From: Dreissena polymorpha
Taxonomy: Eukaryota > Mollusca > Bivalvia > Myida > Dreissenidae
Direction of reading: 5' to 3'
Assembly: GCF_020536995.1 (NCBI RefSeq)
Contig: NC_068357.1
Coordinates: 58,947,123 to 59,011,122 of the forward strand
Length of the DNA stretch: 64,000 nucleotides
A model generated the notes under the pieces. It had not been told where the DNA came from and did not search any database. It saw only the letters and a program-made list of their open reading frames with translations. Below are positions 35,768 to 47,030 of this stretch, one piece after another (the stretch's first letter is position 1; every line of letters starts with the position of its first letter). The position numbers were made by a program, and so were the translations under genes.

Positions 35768-35902
35768 TCACCGGAGTCTAGAAATGTTTTTAATATTAAA
35801 AAAGCATTGATATTTAGCAGTTAATTGCGTTATGGTCTCAGGTCTATATATAGCTCGAGCTCCGTTCGCAACTAACACGGCTTCCATGTTCGACCATTTT
35901 CC
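35768..35902 (-). CDS. Coiled-coil gene, last exon
   Basis: Acceptor (AATTATTTGTTTCAG) ends at 35903. The exon starts in phase 0 with GKWSNMEAVLVANGARA and ends with TGA. The phase matches the exon at 37426-37488. Sequence not recognised. It closes the minus-strand model that begins at 41367. Confidence 0.5.
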   Translation of the reverse strand, partial: GKWSNMEAVLVANGARAIYRPETITQLTAKYQCFFNIKNISRLR

Positions 35903-36006
35903 CTGAAACAAATAATTCAAGACTGACAGATATAATGCAAAAATTCTCCAAAATAGATTTCCATGATTCTTTTGTGTGTAAAAATTTAAGTTGAGCAATT
36001 TATTAA

Positions 36007-36040
36007 AACAAGAAGGGCAAGATGGCCCGATTACACTCAC
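36007..36040 (-). repeat. Bivalve repeat end, AACAAGAAGGGCAAGATGGC
   Basis: This block, continuing into CCGATTACACTCACCTGA, is one I remember from many bivalve dispersed repeats. Extent uncertain. Confidence 0.35.
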
Positions 36041-36222
36041 CTGAATTACCTGTTTTAACGTGATCAAAATACTGTATTGGTAGTTTGTTAATGTAAGTTA
36101 AGTTTCAAAACAATGCGATTAGTACCTGGTAAGATAATTAAAGGTTAATTTCAAAAATGTGTCCATAGGCCACGGATGTCCCCTTTAAAGGTACCTTTTC
36201 AAGGAATGCGGCTTGTATTGAA

Positions 36223-36665
36223 GTTTGTCATTAAATGCTTGAAATTGATAAAGTTAAACACCGGAACTAAATATCTCAAGTATAAAACAAGAATACAATT
36301 AAAGAAAGAAAAAAGCAACCCTCAAATAGGCTCGGACAACTGACCCTTAGTTTAAAAGTCTTTCTCTTACACAACTGGGCAATCCGCGCTCACAAAGTGA
36401 GTCGTGTATACTTTATATAAGCAATCCTGGTAATGTCACAAATATAACTATAACAAGAGAACCATCGCTTGTAACGCTTTATAATGTTAAGGCTTTTAAA
36501 TCGTCAAAATATGCATATTATGGGTATGTAGAGCATGGTAAATGTTGAAGTATTACTTTTTCCTCGCAAATATCATAAAAAACGAAAATGTGAATATCTG
36601 AAACTTTTTTTAAAATTTTGTCAATTTACAAAACGTGAACAGGTCCCTTTAAAGGTTACATGACA
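36223..36665 (-). repeat. Composite repeat with internal tRNA-like part, copy A
   Basis: Reads on the minus strand with the same order of blocks as 63563-64000: AAAGG...CACGTTTT, GTAAATTGACAAAAT, ATTTACCATGCTCTA, TTTTGACGATTTAAAA, GGATTGCTTATATAAAG, a worn tRNA-like segment, TTTCTTTCTTTAATTG, and a shared tail. Confidence 0.65.
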
Positions 36666-36784
36666 GAGACACGAGTGTTGTGTTTCAAACTATAAGTAAA
36701 ATTACGTATAGCACTTATTTACACTTTTGACGAAGATCTTTTTATGATGATTATATGTGCCAGTTTATTTCGAAATCCATTCAT

Positions 36785-37085
36785 GTGTTGGGGAAGAAGA
36801 AGTTGTGAGTCGGTGTATGTCCGTGAGTGTGTGTATGTGTGTGGTGGTTGGGGATTGTTTGTGTGAGCGGTGGGTGTTTGAGTGTATTAGTTGGGGTGGA
36901 TCTATATGGGTGATTTTGTGGGTTTGTGTGGATGCGGTGTCTTTGTATGATGGGTTGTGTGGATGTTATTGTGCGCGTGGTTAGGTGATGAATGTTGGGT
37001 TGGTTTTCAGGTAAATAGTTGAGCGTTGGAATGCAATTTTGGGAGTTGTTGTGTTGGTTGAAGATGTGTTTTTGAGTGTGACAGT
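36785..37085 (+). repeat. G/T-rich, C-poor simple tract
   Basis: About 300 bp of degenerate TG/GGT sequence with very few C on the plus strand. It lies in an intron of the minus-strand coiled-coil gene. Confidence 0.6.
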
Positions 37086-37266
37086 ACACGTGCTTGTATT
37101 AGTTTGACATGCATGAAGGGACATCAGCCACAAACTCTGCCACTTTGAAAGGAACAAAAAAAATTGTTCTTTTTGTTTTTCTATCATTTTCCACTCTGTA
37201 GAATAGGTTGTGAAAATGTTTATCAATTTATCAAACAAGGTGTCGCTCAAATTAAATATATATATC

Positions 37267-37268
<2 letters not shown>

Positions 37269-37347
<79 letters not shown>
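37269..37347. repeat. (TA)n microsatellite, about 39 units
   Basis: Uninterrupted TA run. Confidence 0.95.
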
Positions 37348-37354
<7 letters not shown>

Positions 37355-37425
37355 GTTTGTTTATTTTGTTCATGTTATGAACAAGCCAATAAATGTCGCT
37401 TTTAACAAATAAACGACATTATTAC

Positions 37426-37488
37426 CTGCAATTCTTCGGCACAGTCTTCTGGGTGTCTCTTCAAGGCGTTTTGTATAACGGTGAACGA
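37426..37488 (-). CDS. Coiled-coil gene, exon 4 of the model
   Basis: 63 bp in phase 0-0 reading SFTVIQNALKRHPEDCAEEL and one Q, between acceptor TCAATCGCAG and donor CAG|GTAATA. The phase fits the exons on both sides (39774 end, 35902 start). A different acceptor 13 bp upstream is possible but would break the phase. Confidence 0.5.
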
Positions 37489-37582
37489 CTGCGATTGAAA
37501 ACTGACATCTTTGAATGTAGTATCAATTGTCTTTTTATGTAAAAAAAAGAATGATATATCAGCCTCGCGCACGGAAATCGGG

Positions 37583-37812
37583 GCTTACTAGATTTTAGTA
37601 AAATAACGTTCAAGATTAGCCTGTGCGGTTGGCACAGCGTAATCAGAGACGAAACTCTCTCATTGATTAGATTTTTTTCTAGGAAGAGACTACATTTGAA
37701 CAAAAAAAACAACAACAATATACGCGGAAAGCATCGTCCTACAGTTCTACGGACTGCTTAGGCTAATATGGAACGAAACTTTACGCACATATATTTAACC
37801 CCGTTATTTCAG
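37583..37812. mobile_element. Palindromic MITE family, copy 1
   Basis: Carries the family blocks AGATTAGCCTGTGC, CTAATCAGAGACGAAACT and TGGAACGAAACTTTACGCAC in inverted halves. Diverged. Confidence 0.6.
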
Positions 37813-38029
37813 AACGCGACTCAAAAAATTATTGAACTTCAAATCCACAGTGTACAAGGTTAATTCCAGTGTATTGTTCATTGGAATTACATACTTGTTT
37901 TTATTGCGGAAGAGTTAAATAGGGTTATAGCAGCAGTTTGTGACGTTGTTTTAAATGCGATGTTAACTTATGGCCCATAGCTATGTGCATGTCAATGATG
38001 TTTAATTCACTGGAACTAATTCTTTTGTA

Positions 38030-39720
38030 TTAGCTCACATGAGCACAACGTCCTCATGGTGAGCTTTTGGGTTCACTTTTTATGCGCCGTGCGTCGTCCG
38101 TCGTCAACAGTTTGCCTTTTTAACACTCTAGAGGCCACAATTTTTGTCTGATCGTCATAATAGTTGTCTTAATGTTGTCTCAGTTGAGTTCGAAAATGGT
38201 TTCGCTTGGTTGAAAAATATGGCCGCCAAGGGGCGGGGAAGTTTTCCTTATATGGCTATAGTAACAACTTGTTAACACTCTAGAAGTCACAATTATGGTC
38301 TTATCTTCATTTAAATTGGTCAGAACATTTGTTCTTATGATAGCTCGGCTGAGTTCGAAAATGGTTCCGGTCCTTTAAAAAAACATTGCCGCCAGGCAGC
38401 GGGGCAGTTTTCCTTATATTGCTATGGTAAAACCTTGTTAACACTCTAGAAGTCACATTTATGGTTCAATCTTGATGTAAATTGGCCAGAACATTAATTC
38501 TTATGATAGTTCCGATGAGTTCGAAAATCGTTCCAGTCCTACAAAAAACATGGCCGCCAGGGAGCGGGGCAGTTTTCCTTATACGACTATAGTAAAACCA
38601 TGTGAACATTCTAGGAGTAACATTTATAATTCAATCGTCATGAAACTTCGCCAGAATATTTGTCCCAATGATATCTCAGCTGAGTTCGAAAATGGTTCCG
38701 GTCCGTTGAAAAACATGTCTGCCAGGGGGCGGGGCAGTTTTCCTTATATGGCTTTAGTGAAACCTTGTTAACACTCTAAAAGTAATATTTATTGTCCAAT
38801 GTTCATGAAACTTGGTCATAATATTTGTATCAATGATAACTCAGTTGAGTTCCAAAACGGTCCGGCCCGTTGAAAAATATGTCTGCCAGGGGGCGGGAAA
38901 TTTTTCTTATATGGCTATAGTGAAACCTTGTTAACACTCTAGAAGTCCAATCTTCATGAAACGTGGTCAAATTATTTGTCCCAATAGTTTCTCAGCTGAG
39001 TTCCAAAATGGGTCCGGTCTTTTGAAAAACATGGACGCCAGGGGGCGCTGCAGTTTTCCTTATATGGCTGTAGTGAAACCTTGTAAACACTCTAGAAGTC
39101 ACATTTATATTCCAATCTACATGAAACTTGGTTAGAACATTTGTTCTTATGATAGCTCAGCTTAGTTTTAAAATGGTTGCAGTCTGTTGATAAACATGGC
39201 CACCAGGGGGGTGGGCAGTTTTCCTTATATGGCTATAGTAAAACCTTGTTAACACTCAAGAAGTCATATTTATAGTCCAATATCCATGAAAACATTTTAG
39301 AACATTTGTTTTTATGATATATCAGCTGAGTTCCAAATGGTTCGGGTTTGCTGAAAGACATTGACCGCCAGAGGGCGGGGCGGTTTTTCTTTTATGGCTA
39401 CAGTAAAACCTTGTTTACACTCTAGAAGTCATATTTGTAGTCAAATCTTCATGAAACTTAGTCACAGCATTTGTTTTTATGATATCTAGGCCGATTTCCT
39501 TTATGGTTACGGTCTGTTGAAAAACATGGCTGCCACGGGACGGGGTAGTTTTCCTTAAAAGGCTTCATAGTGTAACCTTGTTTACACTCTACTTAGAAAT
39601 TACCAATGTACACTGTGAATGCAATACATTCATAAGTAACTATCCGGATAAGTGTGTGTCTACAAACAGACTCAAAGACGGACGGACATACGTCCATGGT
39701 GATTCAAGGAAATCTCTCGA
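38030..39720 (+). repeat. Tandem array, nine to ten copies of a 165-bp unit
   Basis: The anchor AACACTCTAGAAGTC recurs at about 38122, 38273, 38440, 38604, 38770, 38932, 39085, 39251, 39415 and 39582. Each unit also holds TTCGAAAATGGTTCCGGTC, ATGGCCGCCAGGGGGCGGGG and TTTTCCTTATATGGCTATAG. The left end (AGCTCACATGAGC...GTCGTCCGTCG) and right end (GACGGACGGACATACGTCC) are unique. Lies in an intron of the coiled-coil gene. Confidence 0.9.
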
Positions 39721-39773
39721 CTTACTAGCAGGGATATAATTATGATGTTATAGTATCAATAGTGTTTTCTTAC

Positions 39774-39868
39774 CTGGAACACGTTAAGGGCGATATCTAT
39801 GTACTTAACAAGGTCCGCCAAGCCAAACGTCATCTGCTGAAGGGCAGGTACGGTACTTTCTAGTTGTG
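39774..39868 (-). CDS. Coiled-coil gene, exon 3 of the model
   Basis: Acceptor GATTTCAG, donor CAG|GTAAGA, 95 bp. Read with two leading bases it gives QLESTVPALQQMTFGLADLV and then KYIDIALNVFQ; the other two frames contain stops. Start and end phases match exons at 40238 and 37488. Confidence 0.55.
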
Positions 39869-40127
39869 CTGAAATCGAGTGTTGTACAATATTTAATATA
39901 CTATGTTCATGATACGCATATGTGTTTGTGAACAAGCTTTATAGCGATCTTTTCATCATACCTTTGGTTCTGAATTTACTTTAGATATTCTTCTGGACAT
40001 ATTTCGCAAAGTATACAGGTAGATTCGACCGAATGAATCATTCGTCTAATATCAAGTGCACACAACGTTTAATTATAATTTTCGAAACCTGAAAGGGATT
40101 CATAATTTAGCCTCGTTCGGGAACAAC

Positions 40128-40220
40128 TGGGCTTAATCCATTTGCGTAAAGTATCATCCAGGATGAGCATGTGCAGCCCATTCAGACTAATCATGGACGA
40201 AACTTTCCGCTTTTATGTTA
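40128..40220. mobile_element. Palindromic MITE family, half copy
   Basis: GGGCTTAATCCATTTGCGTAAAG to GACGAAACTTTCCGCTTTTATG, one half of the family palindrome. Confidence 0.55.
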
Positions 40221-40237
40221 TTTTTCGTGTGCATTAC

Positions 40238-40357
40238 TCCGCCTGGTTTGAGCACGTGCTTGTAAATCACGAGCAGCCTGTCTGCAGCTGTCAGCGTCTT
40301 CAAAATTTTTGCCCGCATAGACGCCTCCCGCTGCGGCTAGGCCGAGACTAAGATCAC
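40238..40357 (-). CDS. Coiled-coil gene, exon 2 of the model
   Basis: Acceptor TGTTATTTCAG, 120 bp, donor A|GTAATG. It reads DLSLGLAAAGGVYAGKNFED and then ARDLQARAQTRR: a small-residue, weakly hydrophobic stretch passing into a charged helix. It starts in phase 1 and ends in phase 1, compatible with exons at 40794 and 39868. Confidence 0.5.
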
Positions 40358-40387
40358 CTGAAATAACATATAGGTGACTCGTTCCAG

Positions 40388-40552
40388 GAAAACTGGGCTT
40401 AATGTATGTGCGTACAGAGTCGTACGAGATCAGCATGTGCAGTCTGCAAAGTCTAATCAGAGACAACAATTTTCGCTTTTATGAGAATCCAGTTAAGGCG
40501 AAAGGTGTCGTTCGTGATTAGTCTGTGCGGAATCTTTACGCAATGCATTCAG
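40388..40552. mobile_element. Palindromic MITE family, copy 2
   Basis: GGGCTTAATGTATGTGCGTA on the left, inverted blocks GATTAGTCTGTGCGG and TTTACGCAATGCATTCAGC on the right. Overlaps the intron just upstream of exon 2. Confidence 0.6.
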
Positions 40553-40793
40553 CTCAGTTATAAAAAGCAAGGCTCATATAATACGTAGCACGTTAACATA
40601 TAGTTAAACCACTCCAAATTGTTTCGCGTATTAAATGTATTTTGAAACTCGTGCATTCTTTATTCACATAAACTCACAACGAGAAAACAGTGCATACGTT
40701 CATGTTTGCATTTTCGCGGCTCTTCTTAACACATGATCAATCCAACAAATCTATAAAAACGCTACAGAAAGACCGCTTGAAATTCACGGCTAC

Positions 40794-41367
40794 CTGTAAA
40801 TGGCGCGAGACCAATTCCAGCAATTGTGGTCACCGCTCCCCAGATGCCTCGCTTCTTCTTCCGGCGCCTGGCGCGGTCTATGTCGCCGGCCCGGTTCTCC
40901 AGCGTCCCCGCGTCATTGTCCATACTGACAATGTCCGCCTCAAACGTCGCGATCTGGGTGTTTATCCCCTGAATTTCCACCCGTATGGCATTCAGCGTTA
41001 GCTGGTCCGTAGCGATGGTAGTTTCGTGCGTTTGTTTACGAGCTCGGCATGATTCAATGTTTGAGTGAACATCTGTTTGCAGCGCAAGTGACGCGTCGCG
41101 ATCGGCTCTCATTTAAACAGTAATGCCGTCTAAACTTTCTAAAGCTGATTGCATTCTTTTGACAATGACATACCCCGCACATTTCGCCGCCAAAATGAGC
41201 TCCTTCTGAACAAGAATGGTGCCCTCTTCTTGCGTCATGAAGGACTCGTAACTGTTCAAACATTCTCGCCCTTTCGATACCATCTGATCCACCAAAGTTT
41301 TTATATCCGGGTCGAGGTTAAGCAATGACGAAAATGTCGTTAAACTTGACCGCATCGTTAATACTTC
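40794..41367 (-). CDS. Coiled-coil gene, first coding exon
   Basis: Acceptor CATGTTTTACAG ends at 41368; the first ATG of the exon is at 41355. The exon is rich in predicted helix: SSLLNLDPDIKTLVDQMVSK, later QLTLNAIRVEIQGINTQIAT, then a basic patch RRRKKKRG followed by a hydrophobic run IWGAVTTIAGIGLAPFTG that ends at the donor (ACAG|GTAGCC) in phase 1. Helix, small-residue hydrophobic segment, helix could be a coiled-coil membrane-associated protein; a similar layout is also seen in alpha-helical pore-forming proteins, a weak resemblance. The frame looks interrupted about once, so this may be a decaying paralogue. Function unknown. Confidence 0.5.
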
Positions 41368-41875
41368 CTGTAAAACATGCCATTCATAACCATATGATAA
41401 TGATATCAATACAAAACCACGCGGGACTTTCTAACGGATTTTTAAGTAATATTAGTATATCATATCACACATTTTTTTTTGCTTATCAAACATATGTTTT
41501 ACTCATTTTAAACATCTAACGTTTGCTTTTCATATATACTAATTAAAAGATTTGCTTAAAATTCATTCATTTATTACCGGTTTGAAACGTAAGTATATTG
41601 TAAGACGTCTTTTTCACAACAATAATATTTTACGATCCATATTACTGATGAAATAAGAATTATAAATGCAATACAATTGTATATGATTATAATGAAATGT
41701 GTCACATTTCGTGTAAAGCGTGTACGAATCTTTATTGGATGACAGTGGGCGAATCAATATTGGATGGCATGTAAACCGTGTTAAACAAGACTTTTGGCTA
41801 ATGTTGTCGGAGTAAAAAGGGTATCGCAATAAATTCATTAAACAAATAAGTACTTTCTAGTTAAGAAAGGGTTTG

Positions 41876-42235
41876 TAACCACAGCAACCATAATTCATGT
41901 CTCACAAAAATGAAATAACGTGCATTTTCCACATCTGGCCATCTATATAAATACCTATATCAACATAACTTAAGTACTTTTTGTTTTTCGCAGGATTCAT
42001 ATTTTTTCAGACGGACGGAAGAACAAACAGGCAAGACCGGAATGACGTGCATACTCTACACATGGCATTAATAATCATCATACCAAGTTTTATCAACCTA
42101 ACTTAAGATCTTTTTAAGAGTTGTCGCAGGATCGAGATTTTAATTTTCTGTAACCATACCAACCATGTTTTTTCAGACGAACAAAACTAAAATAACGTGC
42201 ACATTTCTCATACAGGCCTCCAACTGAGTTTCATG
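41876..42235 (+). repeat. Diverged tandem repeat, unit about 120-150 bp
   Basis: Blocks GTAACCAnAnCAACCAT (41876, 42148), ATAACGTGCA (about 41920, 42042, 42192) and AACTTAAGnnCTTTTT (41969, 42101) recur in the same order, with TCAGACGGACGG between. Confidence 0.55.
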
Positions 42236-43420
42236 CACGAAGCTTATTTTGATTTAAACATATTTTATTTTCAAAATAATCACATGTACGGTTGACACAA
42301 ATACAAAGTACACATAGAAATAAATCTAAAATGGTGTGATATAAATAAAAATGCTGTAAGAAACTTAAGCAATAAAACAATGCCGGCTACAATATTAAAA
42401 CACAGTAAAAGTAAAATATTATGTAATAAATTGAAATAACTATGGTTAAGACAATAATTCTAATGATATTATGAGCAAAGTTTTGGGAACATAAAGACAC
42501 TGTTTTTCATTAACTTAAAGGATACATGAAAGGATATTTCTGCACTCTGGCTGTCGGATTCCGCAGCTACGGTCAACTGTCACCCTTACGGACACTTCTT
42601 TTGGGTTTTAACCTTATTTTAACTATTATGACTACAAGTCACAAATAGACTGACCAAGTGTGGCTACAAGACACAACTTGAAGGTTAAAATAACAGTGTG
42701 ACTATAAGACACAACTAGAGGGGCTAAGCGTGACTAAAAGACACTGCTTATACTTCCAACATGTGAGTTGAAGACTGGAGAAATCAAACCCCGTCAGGAC
42801 AACCGTCTCACTCCAATTCAGCATTAAATTTAGTATCTAGTTTGATTCTGCGGAAGAAGGAAATAATAAGGGAATTATGAAATTAAAATAATTTTAAACA
42901 GCGTTTTGTGAGCTTAAAGAATACTGGTTTGCCGGTCTTACCCGTACTTTTAAGCACTTTTTTCTTTTTGATTATTAGAGCTAGCGCGTGTGTGCCTATA
43001 TAAACATGTATGCAAGTCAATAGCACGCGATTCAACAACCAGACGTTATATAATAAAGCACACACAAATTCTTTACCTAACAGTGCAGCGATGATGTAGA
43101 TTCGACAAATCCTGAAAAACACTGAAAAACATTAACAGCATTTAACAAACAATTACTGTATTTATACATAACACTGAAAATGAAAGTAATACTAAAATAG
43201 CCATGACCGGATTTACCGATTTGATCGCATCACCAGGTGAGCTGCGGAGAAGCACGAAAGCGAAAGTTTCTCCAATCAAAAGTGCGTAATAGCCGAATAA
43301 TTGAAACAAATTAATTATTTTCGAAATTATGTGTCCAACATCAAATTTGAATATTTCTATCGAAATAAATATTGAGATCGTTTTAGTTGTTTTATTAATT
43401 TGTTTTATTAGTTTACTAAT
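42236..43420. other. No gene seen
   Basis: A weak cluster of GTGACTAnAAGACAC-like motifs at 42630-42750; otherwise AT-rich. Confidence 0.4.
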
Positions 43421-43424
43421 TTGA

Positions 43425-43490
43425 GAACTGCACAGGCTAATCCGAGACGACACTTTACGCACATGCATTAAGCCCCGTTTTCATATAGCG
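43425..43490. mobile_element. Palindromic MITE family, half copy
   Basis: CTGCACAGGCTAATCCGAGA through CACATGCATTAAGCCCC. Confidence 0.6.
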
Positions 43491-44844
43491 CATAACTGCC
43501 CATATACTTTAAAACAATCGGTTGCTTAATCGTCATTGTTTCGCTGTGAAAACACCGATTGTGTTTATTTTCATAAGATACAGTGACTCTTAAGTGCATA
43601 TTTTTTTAATAAGATAATGGTAAAATCATTTTATTACCCCCGGTATGTTATTCCACAGTGTATATTGAGTTGAACAGGAAGTAAATATATTCGCAAAATT
43701 GAGTGATTTGGCATACCCTTTTACAACCTTCGGGCATTTATCTGGAAGCAACCTGATTGCTGTTTTGCTTTTAACCATGTAATCTTAGCGTAATTTTCGA
43801 TTACCTAAAATCATTCTTCATATAACGATATCACGAGACCTCGTAAATATGCCTAAAGTGAAGTGTTTAAAATGGGCCTCATAAAGACATCGTAAGCACT
43901 GTTTTGTAGCAGATCGGATGCATATGAAGATTAATTAAAGTAATGGTATTGCAGTTACCTACTATTCATAAACTATACATTAATGTATGTTTATATTAAA
44001 ATGTATGTATTTTGTTTTCGACAGTTATTCTGTTTAAAAACCACAACAAATTCTGCTTTTACTGAATTTTCCACAATTAATTTCTTACATTACATGTACT
44101 GGAACCTGATTTGGAAAAATACCTTAATTGATTTATAATGCTTCTCATTAAGCTAAAATATTTTTGACATATTGTTGAAACCAATTCATCATTCAAAAAA
44201 GGAATATGTAATAAGTCCATATAGCGGAGTTTGAAGTAAAGGCAGCAAGATGATTGCCCAACGATATATTATGCTATTTCTGGTTCACTTCCGTCTATTG
44301 TTTTTTTTTTACTAAAGAATAATAATACTTCTTTAAGAAAATCGTGGGCAAAAAGCGGTGCATATATTTGAAAGTAGCATCTGTGCGCTTGCGATTGCGT
44401 TCCGCAAGAATGCTGAGGAATAGGCGTGTGGCAATCGTCTCCACACCACTACAAACACCACAACTGTGTGGTACAGTGAAAGCCCGCCACCTTTGGTTGG
44501 TTGATGTCCCGGGTTAAAACCCCATAGCATGAACGTTTTTCTTGTACTTATAATTATCAAACTATCCAAAATATGAAAGTTTACCTTATCAAATCATTTA
44601 ATGACAATTTAAAAAAACATACGAAAATATGTGAATATTTACCTTAAAATAAACATTTAAGGTTCACAAAACAGGTTGTTGACTATATAAACAATTGTGT
44701 TAATATTCTCTGCGAGCAAAATAAAAATTTAAGAGGGAATTAAACTGGAATCATGTTTTCCGTACCGTTGCTTGTCAAGAGAATTACTCGAAGTCTATCA
44801 ACATGAAACTTCATACGTAAATGGATTTCAATGAAATGAGGTAC
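43491..44844. other. No gene seen
   Basis: AT-rich. A GC-richer patch at 44380-44520 has a box-B-like GGGTTAAAACCCC but no box A; I do not call a SINE. Confidence 0.4.
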
Positions 44845-44923
44845 ACAAGGATCTAAAGTCACGAATTCTTCCTTAGGAAGATTTAATTGTTCTAAGGAAG
44901 AATTCGTGACTTTTGACCCTTGT
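44845..44923. repeat. Long perfect inverted repeat (hairpin), TTCCTTAGGAAG family
   Basis: Arms 44855-44876 and 44892-44913 are perfectly complementary over 22 bp with a 15-bp loop, extending with two mismatches to 32 bp. The arm contains GTCACGAATTCTTCC, also found at 57018 in another element. On the minus strand it lies in a short frame after an acceptor-like TTTCACAG. Confidence 0.8.
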
Positions 44924-45414
44924 AGCCGCGACATGTTAATTCTTCCTGTGAAATACACAAAAATATAAAGTTTTCGTAAATGTATAAACATTTTTTTTTG
45001 CTCTGAATTTATGCGTTAGTGTGAAAGCAGCTGCTAGCGCAACGAATATAGACATATAGAAAAAAAACAGCTTTTAGCGCAACCAATATAGACATGCTTC
45101 GCGATGATGGTCATTTTTATTTTAAATAATGTAATAAAAAGCATTTTACGTGTTGAACTCATGAAATAATTACATGTCGATTGTATTTATTTGAATTAAG
45201 GAACCTAGAAAATGTTTAAACGGCATCTTACAAGTCAGCTGATAGCGCAGCCAATAAAGACATAATGGGAAAACGCAGCTTTTAGATTTAGAAGGAAAAC
45301 AGATTAGGTCACGGTTTCGCGAGGGTGGTCATTATTTATATTGAAATATAAAAGCATTATACGTGTCGAAGTCATTAAAGAATTGGAGTGTACATTGTCG
45401 AATGCCGGACAAAA

Positions 45415-45575
45415 CCCCTCCCGGATAAAATCCCTCCCGTCAGTTTTATAGGAGCCGGACAAAAACCCTCCCATGAAAAAACGAGGCCGGGCGAAAACCC
45501 TCCCATGAAAAAACGGGGCCGGACGAAAACCCTCCCATGAAAAAACGGGGGCGGACAAAAACCCTCCCGTGAAAT
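45415..45575 (+). repeat. 32-bp minisatellite, about four to five copies
   Basis: Unit GCCGGACGAAAACCCTCCCA plus TGAAAAAACGGG; starts at about 45454, 45486, 45518 and 45550, degenerate on the left. 32 is not a multiple of three, so the open frames across it are by-products. Confidence 0.9.
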
Positions 45576-46794
45576 CTGAGCCACGAATTCAAGTACCAAC
45601 GATTATTAATACATTTATAATCCGAAATCGATCATTTCCGAATTTCATTTTCGACATTGTCTTTTGTTGTCGGTTATTCGAGATATTTATTTTTTGTTAT
45701 AGTTACTTCACTTCAGTAGGTCATATTACACTATATCTTGACTAATTTAAATATTTCCGAATTGAAAAAGTTGTTGTTATTTTCCACCCATTTGACGTAA
45801 TTTATATATGTTTGAAATAAGATTTTTATGATTACTTAGCATGGTAAGAACTACGATGTTCATGATTACTTAGTATGAATAACAAGTAGTGTGTTTATAT
45901 AAAATATATAAAATATCAATTTCTGATCAGATTCTGTGATTAAACTAATTAAAAACTTAAAGTAGTTGCAGATTCACAGTTTGCTATTTTGAGTAAATTT
46001 TTCGGATTAATGAATGCAACACTGTGTGAAGCAATTACATTTGTCGGTGTTAAATTGCTTTTGTCGTGTGTTATTATGCATATATAAATCATCATCCTAT
46101 GAAAAAATTAAACCTTCACATTTTGGACACGTAACCAATTTGTAATTTTGCCATGCTAACTTGTTATAAATGAAGAACGATATCCATGTTAAACCAGGGG
46201 TCTGTTACAGGGTCTGTCCGAATATCCTTTATTTTGGGAAAGCGCGTACTAAAAAGGTGCGAAATATGTCAACTTACCGGTAATATACAAATGTAATGAA
46301 GGTGGCACATGTTGACTAACTTCTCATCATTAGACATTTGTAGACGTTCGAAGGGGGCCAATTACCGGGATTTCAACTTCATTGAAGGCTTCTGTAACTT
46401 TTTTTCGTAGATAAGTTCGGTGATAATAAAACTGTAGGCCTCACAAATTTAATAAATTATTAATTCATTTGCACGTAATATACTCGTCTGTGTAACTCAA
46501 CAAACATATTCAAAATATAAAAAAGCATATTTCTTTAAATTTCTTTCTATTTCCATTATTCCATCAGCAACAACAATGATAGTGAAACAACTAAAAAGCA
46601 ATCACCAAAACACTAACAAATATAATCATAATATATACAAAGAGTTTTCTTTGTACTTACAGTATTCAATACGAAACAACAAGAATAATAAAACAACATG
46701 ATATAAATAAATTAACACAAAAGCTGCAAACAAATATAATCAAACTATTAACATAGGAATTTTCTATGACTTTATGTATGCCTCGCTCTGTGAA
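45576..46794. other. No gene seen
   Basis: AT-rich, no supported feature. Confidence 0.45.
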
Positions 46795-47030
46795 AAGGGG
46801 TTTTAATGCGAGTGCGTAAGTGTCGTCCCAGATTAGCCTTTGTCGTCCGCACAGGCTAATCATGGACGACACTTTCCGACTAGCCTGGATTTCCGTTAAG
46901 AAGAGACTTCCTTTAAACGGAAAATACATTAAAAGCGAAAAGTGTCGTCCCAGATTACCGTGTGCGGAATGTACAGGCTAATCTGGAACGCAACTTTGCG
47001 CACATGCATTAAGCCCCATTTTCACAGAGA
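46795..47030. mobile_element. Palindromic MITE family, most complete copy
   Basis: Runs from TTTTAATGCGAGTGCGTAAG to GCACATGCATTAAGCCCC. Each end carries its own small palindrome (AGATTAGCCTTTG...CGCACAGGCTAATC and TTACCGTGTGCGG...ACAGGCTAATCTGG), and the ends are inverted relative to each other. Confidence 0.75.

Noticed and set aside
36781-37089. Minus-strand Thr/His/Pro-rich frame
   Set aside because: Low-complexity translation of the GT tract.
43142-43468. Minus-strand 108-codon frame starting MHVRKVSSRISLC
   Set aside because: Its start is the palindromic MITE; the rest has no coding signature.
44333-44569. Possible SINE with box-B-like GGGTTAAAACCCC
   Set aside because: No box A at the right distance and no target duplication.
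44740-44991. Minus-strand frame with an acceptor-like site, containing the long hairpin
   Set aside because: Much of the frame is the inverted repeat itself; no homologue or partner exon found, so not listed as a gene.
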